Source: Lachnospiraceae bacterium
GTDB lineage: Bacteria > Bacillota > Clostridia > Lachnospirales > Lachnospiraceae
DNA: 64,000 nucleotides
Reading direction: 5' to 3'
NCBI GenBank assembly: GCA_014804485.1
Contig: JAAUZT010000002.1
Coordinates: 1-64,000, forward strand
Positions 51,534-61,445 of the stretch are shown here, piece after piece (position 1 is the first letter of the stretch; every line of letters begins with the position of its first letter). A program made the translations under genes and the position numbers. The notes below the pieces were generated by a model, which was given only the letters and a program-made list of their open reading frames with translations, was not told the DNA's origin and searched no databases.

Positions 51534-52667
51534 ATGTTAAAAGAATATTTGGTGAAAGATATCCCTAAATTGAAAATTCACGGAAGGACGACGACATGTA
51601 GAGAACCTCTTACCCTTTTCTGGACGGCAAGCGGATTTGAGTGCAATGTCTCGGGAACGGAACTGTCAGTGGAGGTTGAGGTTAGCTATGACACTTTCGA
51701 GCCTTGGATCAGTTATACGGTAAACGGTGATTGGGTAGGCAGACAGATGCTTGTGAAAGGTAGATACTGGATACCGCTTTTCAGGGGAATGAGTCCGGAT
51801 AAAATAAAAAATGTACGGTTTTATAAAGATTTGCAGGCGATGAGTGACGACGGGAATTCTTATATTCATATTCATGCACTGCGTCTGGACGGAACATTTT
51901 ATCCGGTAGAAGAAAAGAAGCTGAAACTGGAGTTTATCGGTGACAGCATCACTTCGGGGGAAGGGCTTTTCGGAGCGAGAGAAGAGGAAGACTGGATACC
52001 CATGTTTTTCTCTTCGCTCAGAGATTATGCCTGTCTGACGGCAAAAAAACTGGATGCGGAATATCGCGTATTTTCGCAGAGCGGGTGGGGAGTTCTGAGT
52101 GCATGGGATAATAATGTGAACGGCGCTCTTCCTAAACACTACAGAGAGATATGCAGCCTGCAGCCCGGAGAAAAAAATGAGAGATTAGGCGGAAATGCGG
52201 CACATGATTTTACAAGCTGGCAGCCCGACTATGTGATTGTCAATCTGGGCACAAATGATGCAAGCGCCTTCGAACAGCCGGAGTGGATAGATGAAAAAAC
52301 GGGCAGACATTATAAAATGCATAAAAATTCTGACGGCTCATATCTGAAAGAGGATATAGAAGCGTTTCAAACGGCGGTTAAGGACTTTTTGGGAATTATC
52401 CGCGCATGCAATCCGAAAGCGCATATCATATGGTGCTATGGCATGCTTGGTCTGAATTTGCAGATGTCGATATGCAGGGCTGTTTTTGAGTACATAGATG
52501 AGACGGAGGACAGAGCTGTTTCTTATCTGCAGTTACCGAATATGAATGAAAGCACTGTAGGTTCAAGGAGCCATCCCGGATATCTGTGCCATATGCAGGC
52601 GGCGGAGGTTCTGTGCCAATATATTGGTGATCTGATAGCAAAGAAAGGGCGATTTTATTCAGATTAA
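51534..52667 (+). CDS. CE2-like acetyl (mannan) esterase, SGNH fold
   Basis: A 377-aa protein: an N-terminal beta-sandwich (about 1-130) followed by an SGNH hydrolase domain with LEFIGDSITSGEG, GNAAHDFTSWQPDYVIVNLGTND and SRSHPGYLCHMQAAE carrying the catalytic His. This two-domain order is that of carbohydrate esterase family 2, which removes acetyl groups from mannan or xylan oligomers. No signal peptide, so intracellular. AGGAG RBS. Its last codons overlap the beginning of a manA remnant in another frame, so the natural C-terminus may be altered. Confidence 0.8.
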   Translation: MLKEYLVKDIPKLKIHGRTTTCREPLTLFWTASGFECNVSGTELSVEVEVSYDTFEPWISYTVNGDWVGRQMLVKGRYWIPLFRGMSPDKIKNVRFYKDLQAMSDDGNSYIHIHALRLDGTFYPVEEKKLKLEFIGDSITSGEGLFGAREEEDWIPMFFSSLRDYACLTAKKLDAEYRVFSQSGWGVLSAWDNNVNGALPKHYREICSLQPGEKNERLGGNAAHDFTSWQPDYVIVNLGTNDASAFEQPEWIDEKTGRHYKMHKNSDGSYLKEDIEAFQTAVKDFLGIIRACNPKAHIIWCYGMLGLNLQMSICRAVFEYIDETEDRAVSYLQLPNMNESTVGSRSHPGYLCHMQAAEVLCQYIGDLIAKKGRFYSD

Positions 52668-53118
52668 ACCGGGAACGGTTCATGCCATAAAAGGCGGCAT
52701 CGAGATACTGGAAATACAGCAGAATTCAGATATAACCTACCGTGTGTATGATTATGAGCGCCTTACTGACGGTAAGCCGAGAGAACTGCATGTGGATAAA
52801 AGCCTTGATGTGATCACGGTTCCTGCTAAGAGCGTGGAGGACAGTGTGACAAGCGCCGAGGAGATTGCCGGCAGGAGCGAGAAGAATAAGATGAATCTGC
52901 TCATTGCCTGCGACTATTACCGTGTGTGGCAGCTTGAAACGGACGGGTATGCTGCGTTCGAGCAGGATTGGCCTTTTCTTATGATGAGCATAATAGACGG
53001 TGGCGGCCTTATAAACGGACAGCGTATCAAGAAAGGAGATCACTTTATTTTGCCTAACGGTTTTGGCAAGGTAGAACTGAGAGGCCATATGAAAATAATA
53101 GCCTCCAGTGTACCTTAA
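52642..53118 (+). pseudogene. manA: 5'-deleted mannose-6-phosphate isomerase remnant
   Basis: From about 52642 the frame reads KGDFIQIKPGTVHAI, then ILEIQQNSDITYRVYDYERL and GKPRELHVDKSLDV, unmistakable C-terminal ManA class I sequence that continues to LPNGFGKVELRGHMKII. The N-terminal half, with the first metal ligands, is absent: a stop lies just upstream in this frame and the DNA before it is the CE2 gene. A deletion appears to have joined the end of the CE2 gene to the middle of manA. About 155 residues remain, with no RBS-backed start. Confidence 0.75.
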
Positions 53119-53169
53119 TAGTACTTTATACAATACGGAATTATAAGATAAAGAATAACGCAATGATAC

Positions 53170-55380
53170 TTATATGGCTTTCAAGTGCATCAATCTGCCT
53201 TTGAAATCACCCCACAGCGGCGGAATGTTGATGCCGGCATAATGCAGCGTATCACCCTTGTATTCGGTCTGCTTCATTTCCGGCCAGTCTTCCGCATTGG
53301 CTATCTCATATGTTCTCTTGGGATCAAGTCCCGGAATGTGAATGCGCCTGCTGTGGCAATTTGGTCTGTTGAGTATCTGAATATAGGTGACAAGCGCTTC
53401 GCTCTTATCTTTTGCCACCACCTCATAACAGTCATAATAATGATTATCCGCGTAGTGTGCGATACGATAATAGTCGCCGCTTCTGATTAAGTCATTGTAC
53501 TGATGATACATGGCGACCTGCTTCGGGATCAGGTTTCGATCCTCCTCGGATATCTTCGTGACATCCAATTCATAGCCGAACGTTCCGGCCAGTGATACAT
53601 AACCTCTCGTCTCAAAAGGCGTTACTCTGCCCACTGTATGGTTCGGGCAATTGGACACATGAGCTCCCATAGTGGATAGTGGATAGATCATCGCCGTGCC
53701 CGCCTGAATCGAAAGTCTTTCTATCGCATCGGTGTCATCGGAGCACCAAATCTGCGGACTGTAGTACAACATGCCCGCATCGAATCTGGCACCGCCGCCG
53801 GAGCAGTTCTCCAACAGCAAATGAGGAAACTCTCTTGTCATTCTGTCCTGCAGCTCATAGACAGCCAGTACCTGCCTGTGGAAAAGTTCTCCCTGCCTGT
53901 CGGCAGGAAGTCCGTAACTTCCAGGGTCGCTCAACTGTCTGTTCATATCCCACTTAACATATTCGATATTGGCGCTGCGAAGAATCGCAGCAAACATCTC
54001 ATACACATAATCCCGTACTTCTTGTCTGGTCAGGTCGAGCACATACTGGTTTCGGGCAAGACTGCCCACCCTGCCCGGAATGGTAATCGCCCAGTCGGGG
54101 TGTTTTTTGTAAAGATCGGAGTCCGGCGAGATCATTTCGGGCTCAAACCAGATACCAAACTTCATGCCGAGTTTGTTCACTTCGTCCACCAGATATTTTA
54201 GACCGCCGCCAATTTTCTCCTCATTGACTTGCCAGTCGCCCAGACTCGTATTGTCGTCATTTCTGTGACCGAACCATCCGTCATCCATAACAAGCATCTC
54301 AATGCCCAGCTTGGAAGCCTGTCCGGCAATATCTAATAATTTCTCCGTGTTGAAATCAAAATAGGTCGCCTCCCAGTTATTGATCAAAATGGGACGCTTC
54401 TTGTCCTTGTACTCACCTCGTATCAGGTGATTGCGGTACAGGTCGTGGAAGCATCTCGTCATGCCGCCAATCCCTTCCGAGGAATAGACGCAGATCACTT
54501 CCGGCGCCTGAAAACTCTCTCCCGACCCCAGCTTCCAACAGAAATCATGCGGGTGAATTCCCATCATGGCGCGTATGCTGCTAAATTGATCCATTTCGAT
54601 CTGTGCCAGAAAATTACCCGAATACACGAAATTCATCGCGTATATGTCTCCGCTTTCTTCCGTAGTCGTACTCTTTTTCCATGCCATGAAAGGGTGCTCT
54701 TGATGGCTGGACTCTCCCCTCACTGAAGAAACACTCTGCTTTCCCGGCATGACAGGTCTTGTCTGAATCGCGCGTTCCCTCGCCCAGGATCCATGCAGTG
54801 TGATCATCTCGTAATCGTCATTGTCCATGTCAATACATGCCGTCAGCACTTTGGTCAGATAGATCGGCTCATTTGCGTTATTTATAATCTTTACACTTCG
54901 GGCAATGGCATCACTGTCTGCAAAGATGCTGTAAGAAAGAATCACCTGCAAGTGCAAAATCTTATCCTCACATGTCAGTTCAAGCGTTTTACATTCCGAA
55001 TCCTGACCAAAGGTTGCGGGAAGTCCGCAAAGCTTCTCCTTGCCATCGTAGATTCTGTGGGATAAGTAGGACAGAGACACACCCGTGTGGCCACTCGTGG
55101 TTCTGACCTCAAGTGTTCCCTCGCGATAATCCCCCAGGTCGCTGCCTGTGTATTCCATAGGAAATGTATCTAAAAAAGAAGTTCTATCCCTGTTGTTCTC
55201 GGATGGAACATAAGGAGGTTCCTCCGTGCGCATCAAATATGCCAGATTATCTTCCGTCAGCCTTCTTCCATAATAAATATGTCCGACAAAATTTTCTTCG
55301 TCCACAATACCGATGCAGTAGCTTGTATGCACTGTATCCAGTTTGAATATTCTGTCCCGTTCCTGGTAGGTGATGTTCAT
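53170..55380 (-). CDS. GH36 alpha-galactosidase (second copy)
   Basis: A 736-aa GH36 enzyme, clearly different from the one at 7645. Motifs: LVMDDGWFGHRNDD, GIWFEPEMIS, YVKWDMNR (nucleophile Asp), IWCSDDTDA (acid/base Asp) and CPNHTVGRVTPFETR. No signal peptide. Position next to the esterases suggests removal of galactosyl side groups from galactomannan oligosaccharides in the cytoplasm. It is convergent with the manA remnant with only 51 bp between, and no terminator is apparent. Confidence 0.94.
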   Translation of the reverse strand: MNITYQERDRIFKLDTVHTSYCIGIVDEENFVGHIYYGRRLTEDNLAYLMRTEEPPYVPSENNRDRTSFLDTFPMEYTGSDLGDYREGTLEVRTTSGHTGVSLSYLSHRIYDGKEKLCGLPATFGQDSECKTLELTCEDKILHLQVILSYSIFADSDAIARSVKIINNANEPIYLTKVLTACIDMDNDDYEMITLHGSWARERAIQTRPVMPGKQSVSSVRGESSHQEHPFMAWKKSTTTEESGDIYAMNFVYSGNFLAQIEMDQFSSIRAMMGIHPHDFCWKLGSGESFQAPEVICVYSSEGIGGMTRCFHDLYRNHLIRGEYKDKKRPILINNWEATYFDFNTEKLLDIAGQASKLGIEMLVMDDGWFGHRNDDNTSLGDWQVNEEKIGGGLKYLVDEVNKLGMKFGIWFEPEMISPDSDLYKKHPDWAITIPGRVGSLARNQYVLDLTRQEVRDYVYEMFAAILRSANIEYVKWDMNRQLSDPGSYGLPADRQGELFHRQVLAVYELQDRMTREFPHLLLENCSGGGARFDAGMLYYSPQIWCSDDTDAIERLSIQAGTAMIYPLSTMGAHVSNCPNHTVGRVTPFETRGYVSLAGTFGYELDVTKISEEDRNLIPKQVAMYHQYNDLIRSGDYYRIAHYADNHYYDCYEVVAKDKSEALVTYIQILNRPNCHSRRIHIPGLDPKRTYEIANAEDWPEMKQTEYKGDTLHYAGINIPPLWGDFKGRLMHLKAI

Positions 55381-55458
55381 AGTGAAACTCCTTATGGTCT
55401 CGTCCGATTAATTTTAATCTAATAATATAATTAATTATATCTCGCAACCCCGCGAAGT

Positions 55459-56055
55459 TCAATTTTTTTTTGCAGTAGCAGCTGTTATGAAAAGTCCGGA
55501 TTTTTTAAGCGCGGGACGAAGCGCCATGTATACCGCGACGGACACGATGGTGGAGGTAAATGCGTTGATGGAGGTGGAAGCCACGTTCCATGCCAGTGTC
55601 AGTTCTGCGGCGGGTTTGCCTAAGATCAGCAGTTTGTAGAAGTAGCCGACCAGCGGATCGAAGATTACGTTGAACAACAGTCCGCCCACGGCGGCGGCAA
55701 TCGTCCATTTTAAAACCTTGGCGTTATCCTTTTCGGTGCTGATATGGCCGATCTTATGAGCAATAACACCTGTAATGAGTCCGATACAGAGCTTAAGGAT
55801 GAAGGTCTTAGGAGCGTAGGCAATGTAGACGGGATCAAACAGATCGCCGATGGTCATGCCGATGGCGCCGCCGAGACCGCCGTAGAATCCGCCCAGAAGC
55901 AGGGCACCGAGTACGCATACCGCATTGCCCAGATGGATGGAAGTGGCATCGCCTCCGGGCATGGGAATCTTGATCTGCAGGAAAGTAAACACTACGTAGG
56001 AAAGTGCGGCAAAGATACCGGTCAGTACAATTTTCAAAAGTTTTTCGTTTTTCAT
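55459..56055 (-). CDS. ECF transporter S component
   Basis: A 198-aa membrane protein with about six helices. KIVLTGIFAALSYVVFTFLQIKIP, the SIHLGNAVCVLGALLLGGFYGGLGGAIGMTIGDLFDP segment and the C-terminal helix pair are typical of energy-coupling-factor substrate-binding subunits for vitamins or related small molecules. No shared EcfA/T genes nearby, so it belongs to the group II type with a common module elsewhere. The substrate cannot be told; no riboswitch is seen upstream. GAGGAGG RBS. Confidence 0.85.
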   Translation of the reverse strand: MKNEKLLKIVLTGIFAALSYVVFTFLQIKIPMPGGDATSIHLGNAVCVLGALLLGGFYGGLGGAIGMTIGDLFDPVYIAYAPKTFILKLCIGLITGVIAHKIGHISTEKDNAKVLKWTIAAAVGGLLFNVIFDPLVGYFYKLLILGKPAAELTLAWNVASTSINAFTSTIVSVAVYMALRPALKKSGLFITAATAKKN

Positions 56056-56241
56056 AATTACATTCCTCCTCGAACGATGTTATAGATAACTATATCGCAA
56101 AATGGCATGATGGAAAGTGCCAAATTAAGTTTTTTTGACCATACCAGAAAAACGGGTAAGAGGGATTAAGAGAGAAAAAAACGGATATCCTACATCACAA
56201 AAGGAATGACTGTAATGGTCAAAAGAAGTGAGGAAGGTAAA

Positions 56242-56793
56242 ATGAGAGAGAAAATAAAGCAGTTTAGGACGGATTTCTTTTATTATGTCTGGCTTTTTGT
56301 CTTGGTGGCAGTGTTTGGGTGGCTCTGGGAGGGTTTTCTGTATCTCTTTAAAGATGACACGTATGTCAATCGCGGATTCCTGACAGGTCCCTGGCTTCCG
56401 ATCTACGGAACAGGCGCCGTTATGCTGGAAATACTGTTTCATAAGTGGCGTGACCGGCCGGTTCTGATCTTCGTGTCATCTATGTTGTTATGTACTGCAT
56501 TGGAATATCTTTCGGGATGGTATCTTGAATTGACTTGGGGAGTCAAGTGGTGGGATTACAGTGACATGCCATGGAATCTGCATGGCAGGATTTGTGTCTT
56601 GAGCAGTGCGCTTTTCGGTCTTGGCGGGATGCTTCTTGTGTGGGTGATCAGTCCTCTGTTTTATTCGCTGTACCGGAGAGTGCCGGTGAGAGTCAGGATC
56701 GGACTTGGTGTGCTGATATTATGTCTGTTTGCGGCGGATGCGGCATACAGTGCGATGCGGCCGCATGCCGGTGCGGGAATCACGTATCGTTAG
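56242..56793 (+). CDS. CmpB-like (putative ABC transporter permease, PF06541-type) membrane protein
   Basis: A 183-aa protein from ATG 56242 (GAGGAAGG upstream); ATGs at 56206 and 56215 in the same frame are alternatives. Five helices are visible. FGWLWEGFLYLF, RGFLTGPWLPIYGTGAVMLE, YLSGWYLELTWGVKWWDYS and NLHGRICVLSSALFGLGG are the conserved segments of this family, which in spite of its name has no proven transport role. Divergent from the ECF gene. Confidence 0.8.
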   Translation: MREKIKQFRTDFFYYVWLFVLVAVFGWLWEGFLYLFKDDTYVNRGFLTGPWLPIYGTGAVMLEILFHKWRDRPVLIFVSSMLLCTALEYLSGWYLELTWGVKWWDYSDMPWNLHGRICVLSSALFGLGGMLLVWVISPLFYSLYRRVPVRVRIGLGVLILCLFAADAAYSAMRPHAGAGITYR

Positions 56794-56989
56794 CAATATA
56801 TACAATTTGAGTAGCCCATATTTGTGGGTTATGACAATAAAGGAAAACTGTTGGATATCGGTAAATTATGTTATTATTATACTAATACTGTCTATTCGGC
56901 TGAACAGATGGGGAGATCTGTGAGTATGTCGGCAGAACACTAAGGAAACGTATCAGTGTCTGAACTGATAGATAATGAGGGGTCATAAG

Positions 56990-59020
56990 ATGTGGGATAA
57001 CGTCTGGTTTTATGTATTGCATGGGCTTGCCGCCTTATGCGCGACTATCTTTGCTTTCAAAAGCTATAGGAAGAAAAGCCGTCTGGGCGTGTTTACGGGA
57101 AACATGTGTCTGGCGGCAGGTATGCTGAATATTGCATACATTGCGAGAATCATTGTAAAATCGTATTTCATGGCATCTTTGTGCACCAGCATATATTTCA
57201 TATGTATGGATCTGCTGGTAGTCACGACATTTCAGTTTGCCGTGGAATTTACGAATTATAAGATACTGGCACCCAAACGCAGAAAATATATTTATCTGCT
57301 GCATGTCGGGATCGCGCTGGTTGATGCGGCGCTGCTTATCGTCAACATCTCCCATGAGATCGTGCTGCGTTATCAGTACAATTTGTACAGTATATATGCG
57401 ATCAAGTTTATGTATGTGCCCAAACCGCTATTTTATTTCCATTTTGGGTTTACGTTCTTCATGGGGGCGGTCATTGTTTATGTCCTTATTGTAAAAGTAT
57501 ATACGGTGCCTAAGATCTACAGTGGGAGATATAGGTATATGCTGACCGGGCTTGTAATTGTGATTTTGTTCAGCAGCGGATATATCTCGGGGGTGCTCCA
57601 GGTGAGCATAGATCTTTCGGTGCTGTTTTACGGTTTTGTCACGCCGGTCATATACGGCAATATATTTGATTATACGTCTAAGGGAATGCTGAATTCTACC
57701 CGTAAGATGGTTCTGGAATATATGGGAACGCCGATGGTGCTGTTTGATTACGAAGGATATGTGGCGGATACGAACCGTGACATGCGGGAGCTTTTTCCGA
57801 CATTGGATCAGCAGCATAGGAAGATCAGCATGATGGATTTCATGCAGATCGCTTCTTTCAAGGAACTGCAAAGCACGGTGACGGATCAGGTGTTTGAGTG
57901 GAGAAACACCGATGAGGGCGGCACGAAGGTGTATCAGTGCAATTTCACCTGCCTCCAGGATGAGAAGGGCAGAAATATCGGACATCTGCTTATTATGAAA
58001 AATCTGGAAGTGGAGCGGGATATGCTGACACAGCTGTATTCCAAACAGAGCTTTCATACCAGAATGAATCGCATAGTTAAGAAAAGTATCTATCCGATTA
58101 CGGTAGTGGTCTGCAACACCAACGGAATCGGACTTATAAATGATGTGTTCGGGTGGACCAAAGGCAATGAAATGCTCAGAAGAGCGGCGGATCTTCTGCG
58201 GGATAACCTGCCGAATACCGCTGTGCTTGCACGGCTGGAGGACGGGGATATGGCGGCCGGACTTGCCGAGGTCGAACAGGAGTATGCGATTCGCCTGTTT
58301 GAAAATATCAGAGAGCAGTATCGTGATAGCAATGATACCGGAATCAACACGGATCTGGAATATGGTATTGCGGTGATCAGAGATGACAGCAAGAGTGTGG
58401 AGGAAGCGCTGAAAGAAGCTTCCGACAGTATGCAGACGAAGAAACTTATGAATGTGACATCCCAGAAGAGTTCCCTGTTGGATTCGCTGACGCAGACGTT
58501 GACGGAAAGCGACTATGAGACGGAGGAGCATGTGGAGCGTACGAGAGAGATGGCTGTAAAACTGGGCAAGGCGATCAACCTGTCTGATACCGAACTGGGG
58601 CGGTTAGCGCTGCTGGCGGTGCTGCATGATATCGGTAAGATCGCGATTCCGCATGCGATACTGCTAAAACCGGGCAAGCTGACGGACGAAGAGTGGGAGG
58701 TCATGAAGAGCCACACGGAGAAGGGATACCGGATCGCCAGTGCCTCCAAGGAGCTGCAGCCTATTGCGGAGTACATATTGCACCATCATGAAAGATGGGA
58801 CGGTAACGGCTATCCGGCCGGACAGAAAGGGGAGGAGATCCCGCTGTTGTCCCGTATCATTACGGTGGTGGATTCCCATGATGTCATGGTGCACGACAGA
58901 CCTTATCACAAGGCGATGAGTCATGAACAGGCGGTGGAAGAGCTGCTTCGGTGTTCCGGTACGCAGTTTGATCCGCAGCTGGTGCAGGTGTTCTTGAAAG
59001 TCATAAACGCCGAGGCGTGA
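56990..59020 (+). CDS. 7TM sensor with degenerate GGDEF and HD-GYP domain
   Basis: A 676-aa protein from ATG 56990 (GAGGGG seven bases upstream). Residues 1-225 hold about seven membrane helices of the histidine-kinase-type 7TM sensor kind. A PAS-like segment follows (MVLEYMGTPMVLFDYEGYVADTN), then a GGDEF-like domain (DMLTQLYSKQSFHTRMNR) whose signature is EDGDM in place of GGDEF, so cyclase activity is unlikely. The C-terminal HD-GYP domain is intact: His546-Asp547 in LHDIGKIAIP, HHERWDGNGYP. It probably hydrolyses cyclic di-GMP or a related nucleotide. A terminator follows. Confidence 0.88.
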   Translation: MWDNVWFYVLHGLAALCATIFAFKSYRKKSRLGVFTGNMCLAAGMLNIAYIARIIVKSYFMASLCTSIYFICMDLLVVTTFQFAVEFTNYKILAPKRRKYIYLLHVGIALVDAALLIVNISHEIVLRYQYNLYSIYAIKFMYVPKPLFYFHFGFTFFMGAVIVYVLIVKVYTVPKIYSGRYRYMLTGLVIVILFSSGYISGVLQVSIDLSVLFYGFVTPVIYGNIFDYTSKGMLNSTRKMVLEYMGTPMVLFDYEGYVADTNRDMRELFPTLDQQHRKISMMDFMQIASFKELQSTVTDQVFEWRNTDEGGTKVYQCNFTCLQDEKGRNIGHLLIMKNLEVERDMLTQLYSKQSFHTRMNRIVKKSIYPITVVVCNTNGIGLINDVFGWTKGNEMLRRAADLLRDNLPNTAVLARLEDGDMAAGLAEVEQEYAIRLFENIREQYRDSNDTGINTDLEYGIAVIRDDSKSVEEALKEASDSMQTKKLMNVTSQKSSLLDSLTQTLTESDYETEEHVERTREMAVKLGKAINLSDTELGRLALLAVLHDIGKIAIPHAILLKPGKLTDEEWEVMKSHTEKGYRIASASKELQPIAEYILHHHERWDGNGYPAGQKGEEIPLLSRIITVVDSHDVMVHDRPYHKAMSHEQAVEELLRCSGTQFDPQLVQVFLKVINAEA

Positions 59021-59049
59021 AGGGTATAAAGATTCAATAAAAATTTACG

Positions 59050-59079
59050 GAAGCAGGGAACCTTTTCCCTGCTTCTTTT
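59050..59079 (+). terminator. Rho-independent terminator
   Basis: GAAGCAGGGAA/TTCCCTGCTTC perfect 11-bp stem, CCTT loop, TTTTAT tail. Confidence 0.9.
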
Positions 59080-59183
59080 ATCTTATTGGCAGAACGATCG
59101 TTTTAAGGGTGTATCAGGCGTATGAATGTATGCTTTGATGCCCTGTGGGAAAGAACATCAAATAAGGAGGTGCGGTGTCCGGC

Positions 59184-59645
59184 ATGGAACAAGAGACTTT
59201 TGAACGGAATATACGGGAATATGCGCCGAACATGTACCGGCTGGCGCTAGCCATGCTGCATAACAGGCAGGACGCGGAGGATGCGGTCAGTGAAGCGGTG
59301 CTTATAGCTTACGAGAAGAGGCATACGCTTAGGGACCGGAAACGATTCAAGCCGTGGATCATGCAGATCATGGCGAACGAAGCCAGAAGGATATACGGAA
59401 AAAACAGACGGATTACGCCGATGGAAGACATGGAGGCATATATGCCGTCATTCAGAGATGAGAACCATGAATTATGGGATGTGGTTATGCAGCTTGAGAC
59501 GGCGCACAGGGAAGTGATTATGCTGTATTTCTACGAGCGGTTTTCGATTAAGGAGATCGGCAGGATTCTTCGTGTACCGGAGGGAACCGTAAAATCCAGA
59601 TTATCCAGAGCGAAAAAGGCGCTGAAGGAGATGCTGGAGGAATAG
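59184..59645 (+). CDS. ECF-type RNA polymerase sigma factor
   Basis: A 153-aa sigma-70 family protein. Region 2 (YAPNMYRLALAMLHNRQDAEDAVSEAVLIAYE) and region 4 (LETAHREVIMLYFYERFSIKEIGRILRVPEGTVKSRLSRAKKAL) are complete. AGGAGGT lies 12 bases before ATG 59184; a GTG at 59175 would be too close to it. The next gene, 14 bp downstream, encodes a one-helix membrane protein fitting a cognate anti-sigma factor. Confidence 0.93.
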   Translation: MEQETFERNIREYAPNMYRLALAMLHNRQDAEDAVSEAVLIAYEKRHTLRDRKRFKPWIMQIMANEARRIYGKNRRITPMEDMEAYMPSFRDENHELWDVVMQLETAHREVIMLYFYERFSIKEIGRILRVPEGTVKSRLSRAKKALKEMLEE

Positions 59646-59659
59646 ACAGGGAAAGCGCT

Positions 59660-61300
59660 GTGAAACAGGATGAAAAATATTCCGCGAATGTGCTGTTTGC
59701 AGCAGGCAGAGAGGAGAGAACTATGCAAGACAGATGGGAAGAGACGATTTTTCATATGGCAGAACAAGAGCAGATGGTCATGCCGCATAGTATGACCGAC
59801 AGAATAGAAGAAATATTATGTAAACCTAAGACAAGACGGTTTCGCATGAACTTTAAGAAAAGCATAATCCTTGCAGCGGCGATGGTCATGCTGATCTCCG
59901 CGACGGCGGTCGCTTCGGTGGGTGCGCTCAGGGAGCGGATGGAAGCCATGAACAGAGAGAAGATGGAAGAATATTTCACACAGATATATGTATCAAAGAT
60001 CGGAGTTGACAATTATAACAGGCCTTATACCGATGCCGAGAGGGAGCGGATGAGTAAGCTGCGGGAAGCCTATGAGAACGAGGCGTGTTTCCCGAAAGGT
60101 GAGCTTACCATGATAGAGAAGGCAGAGGAGTATAAAGGCAAAGGGGTTGCTCTGTTAGGTGACACAACGACCTTTTTCTTCCCGGATAAGGAGATGAGCG
60201 ACGAAGAACTGCTGCAGATTATCGATTTCATGCACAAGAGGGATTACAGCCTGCAGAAAATGAATGAGATGATCGCGGCGGGAGAGGTACAGATGCCTGA
60301 GATCGAGGAAGAAGAGATTGAGGCAACTGACATATCGATCCTTGAAGGAGACGCGGTCTATGAACCGACGCAGGAACTGACCATTCCTTATACGGGAGAT
60401 CTGGAATTGGATCTGACGATAGCGGCAGGGAGAAATGAACTGTTCCTGGCAGGATATAACACCGTACACCGGATGGAGATCGGCAGCAGTGATTCCGAGC
60501 TTTTCTTCGATGATTTTGATGTGGAGACGAGAATCCTTGCGATGTGTCAGGATGTGAACGGGGACGTCTATATGGCGTTGTGGCAGTGGTCCGATGAGAG
60601 TGATGCGGAGAGCAGAGAGTTTGCGGTATGGGTAGTGAATAAGGACGGAGAATTGCTTCGCGAGATCGACATGTCCCCTTATATGGCACCGGAAAGAACA
60701 GGTTACGCAAGACGAATGACAATCGGTGCAGACGGTTATCTCTATCTTAGTGTGGCGGGGCTTAAGTCGCCTAAGGAAGCGCAGGAATGTGAGATCCTCG
60801 TGTTGGACCGGGAGGGAAATTATATTTCGCGCATTGCGCCCGATGAGTATGCCCTGAATCTGAACGGCGGACTGGGCGTCGGCAAGGACGGTAATGTTTA
60901 TACGTGTATAGAGAATTACTATGATCCCGAGAATCCGGAAAGAAGAATGGGAATTGCTTCTCTTAATGCGAAGGAAGGGACACTGGATGAAATCTATTAT
61001 GATATCATGCCGGAGAATACGATTATGATTGACATCATAGCGTCGGGCGCGGAGTCGGATTTCGTGTTTTGGGGATATAACGGTATCTTTACGTATAATC
61101 TGGGAGACGACAAAGCCGTGAATGTCCTGCCGGTCTATGAGGCACCCTGCGATTGGGAAGGAACAAGGTACTGCGCGCTTTGCGATGGCAGGATCGTGGT
61201 TGCGGCCGCCAGTGACTACCGTATAGAGGAGCACCCTCTGGGAAAAAGATTTCTTGCGGTTCCGGAGAAGACCTGCTTCTACTACATGCCGGGGATATAG
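59660..61300 (+). CDS. Putative anti-sigma factor with large extracellular propeller-like domain
   Basis: A 546-aa protein starting with GTG 59660. About 65 cytoplasmic residues (including MPHSMTDRIEEILCKPK) precede one membrane helix (SIILAAAMVMLISATAVASVG). The long outer part has a charged helical stretch, then repeated beta units with NGDVYMALWQWSDE, DGYLYLSVAGL, DGNVYTCIENYYDP and FVFWGYNGIFTYN, resembling a beta-propeller. The place and topology fit an anti-sigma factor that senses the cell surface; no zinc-binding HxxxCxxC is present. I do not recognise the outer domain's ligand. Confidence 0.6.
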   Translation: MKQDEKYSANVLFAAGREERTMQDRWEETIFHMAEQEQMVMPHSMTDRIEEILCKPKTRRFRMNFKKSIILAAAMVMLISATAVASVGALRERMEAMNREKMEEYFTQIYVSKIGVDNYNRPYTDAERERMSKLREAYENEACFPKGELTMIEKAEEYKGKGVALLGDTTTFFFPDKEMSDEELLQIIDFMHKRDYSLQKMNEMIAAGEVQMPEIEEEEIEATDISILEGDAVYEPTQELTIPYTGDLELDLTIAAGRNELFLAGYNTVHRMEIGSSDSELFFDDFDVETRILAMCQDVNGDVYMALWQWSDESDAESREFAVWVVNKDGELLREIDMSPYMAPERTGYARRMTIGADGYLYLSVAGLKSPKEAQECEILVLDREGNYISRIAPDEYALNLNGGLGVGKDGNVYTCIENYYDPENPERRMGIASLNAKEGTLDEIYYDIMPENTIMIDIIASGAESDFVFWGYNGIFTYNLGDDKAVNVLPVYEAPCDWEGTRYCALCDGRIVVAAASDYRIEEHPLGKRFLAVPEKTCFYYMPGI

Positions 61301-61445
61301 TCCGTTTTTATTACGGAAAAAACTTTATATTGCTCATACGGGCAGGCGCTGTCGAAAAGATGGCGTCTGCTCTTTACGATATAGGAAATTGCGCCGTTCT
61401 TTTCGAGTTTGCCAAGATGCGCAGCAACTTATAAGCAAATCCCGC

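Noticed and set aside
52744-53118. A complete small gene starting with GTG at 52744
   Set aside because: The ManA-like frame continues upstream to about 52642, so this is an internal codon of a truncated manA remnant.
59092-59103. LexA-like GAACGATCGTTT upstream of the sigma factor gene
   Set aside because: The last base departs from GAAC-N4-GTTC and there is no second box; more likely a chance palindrome.
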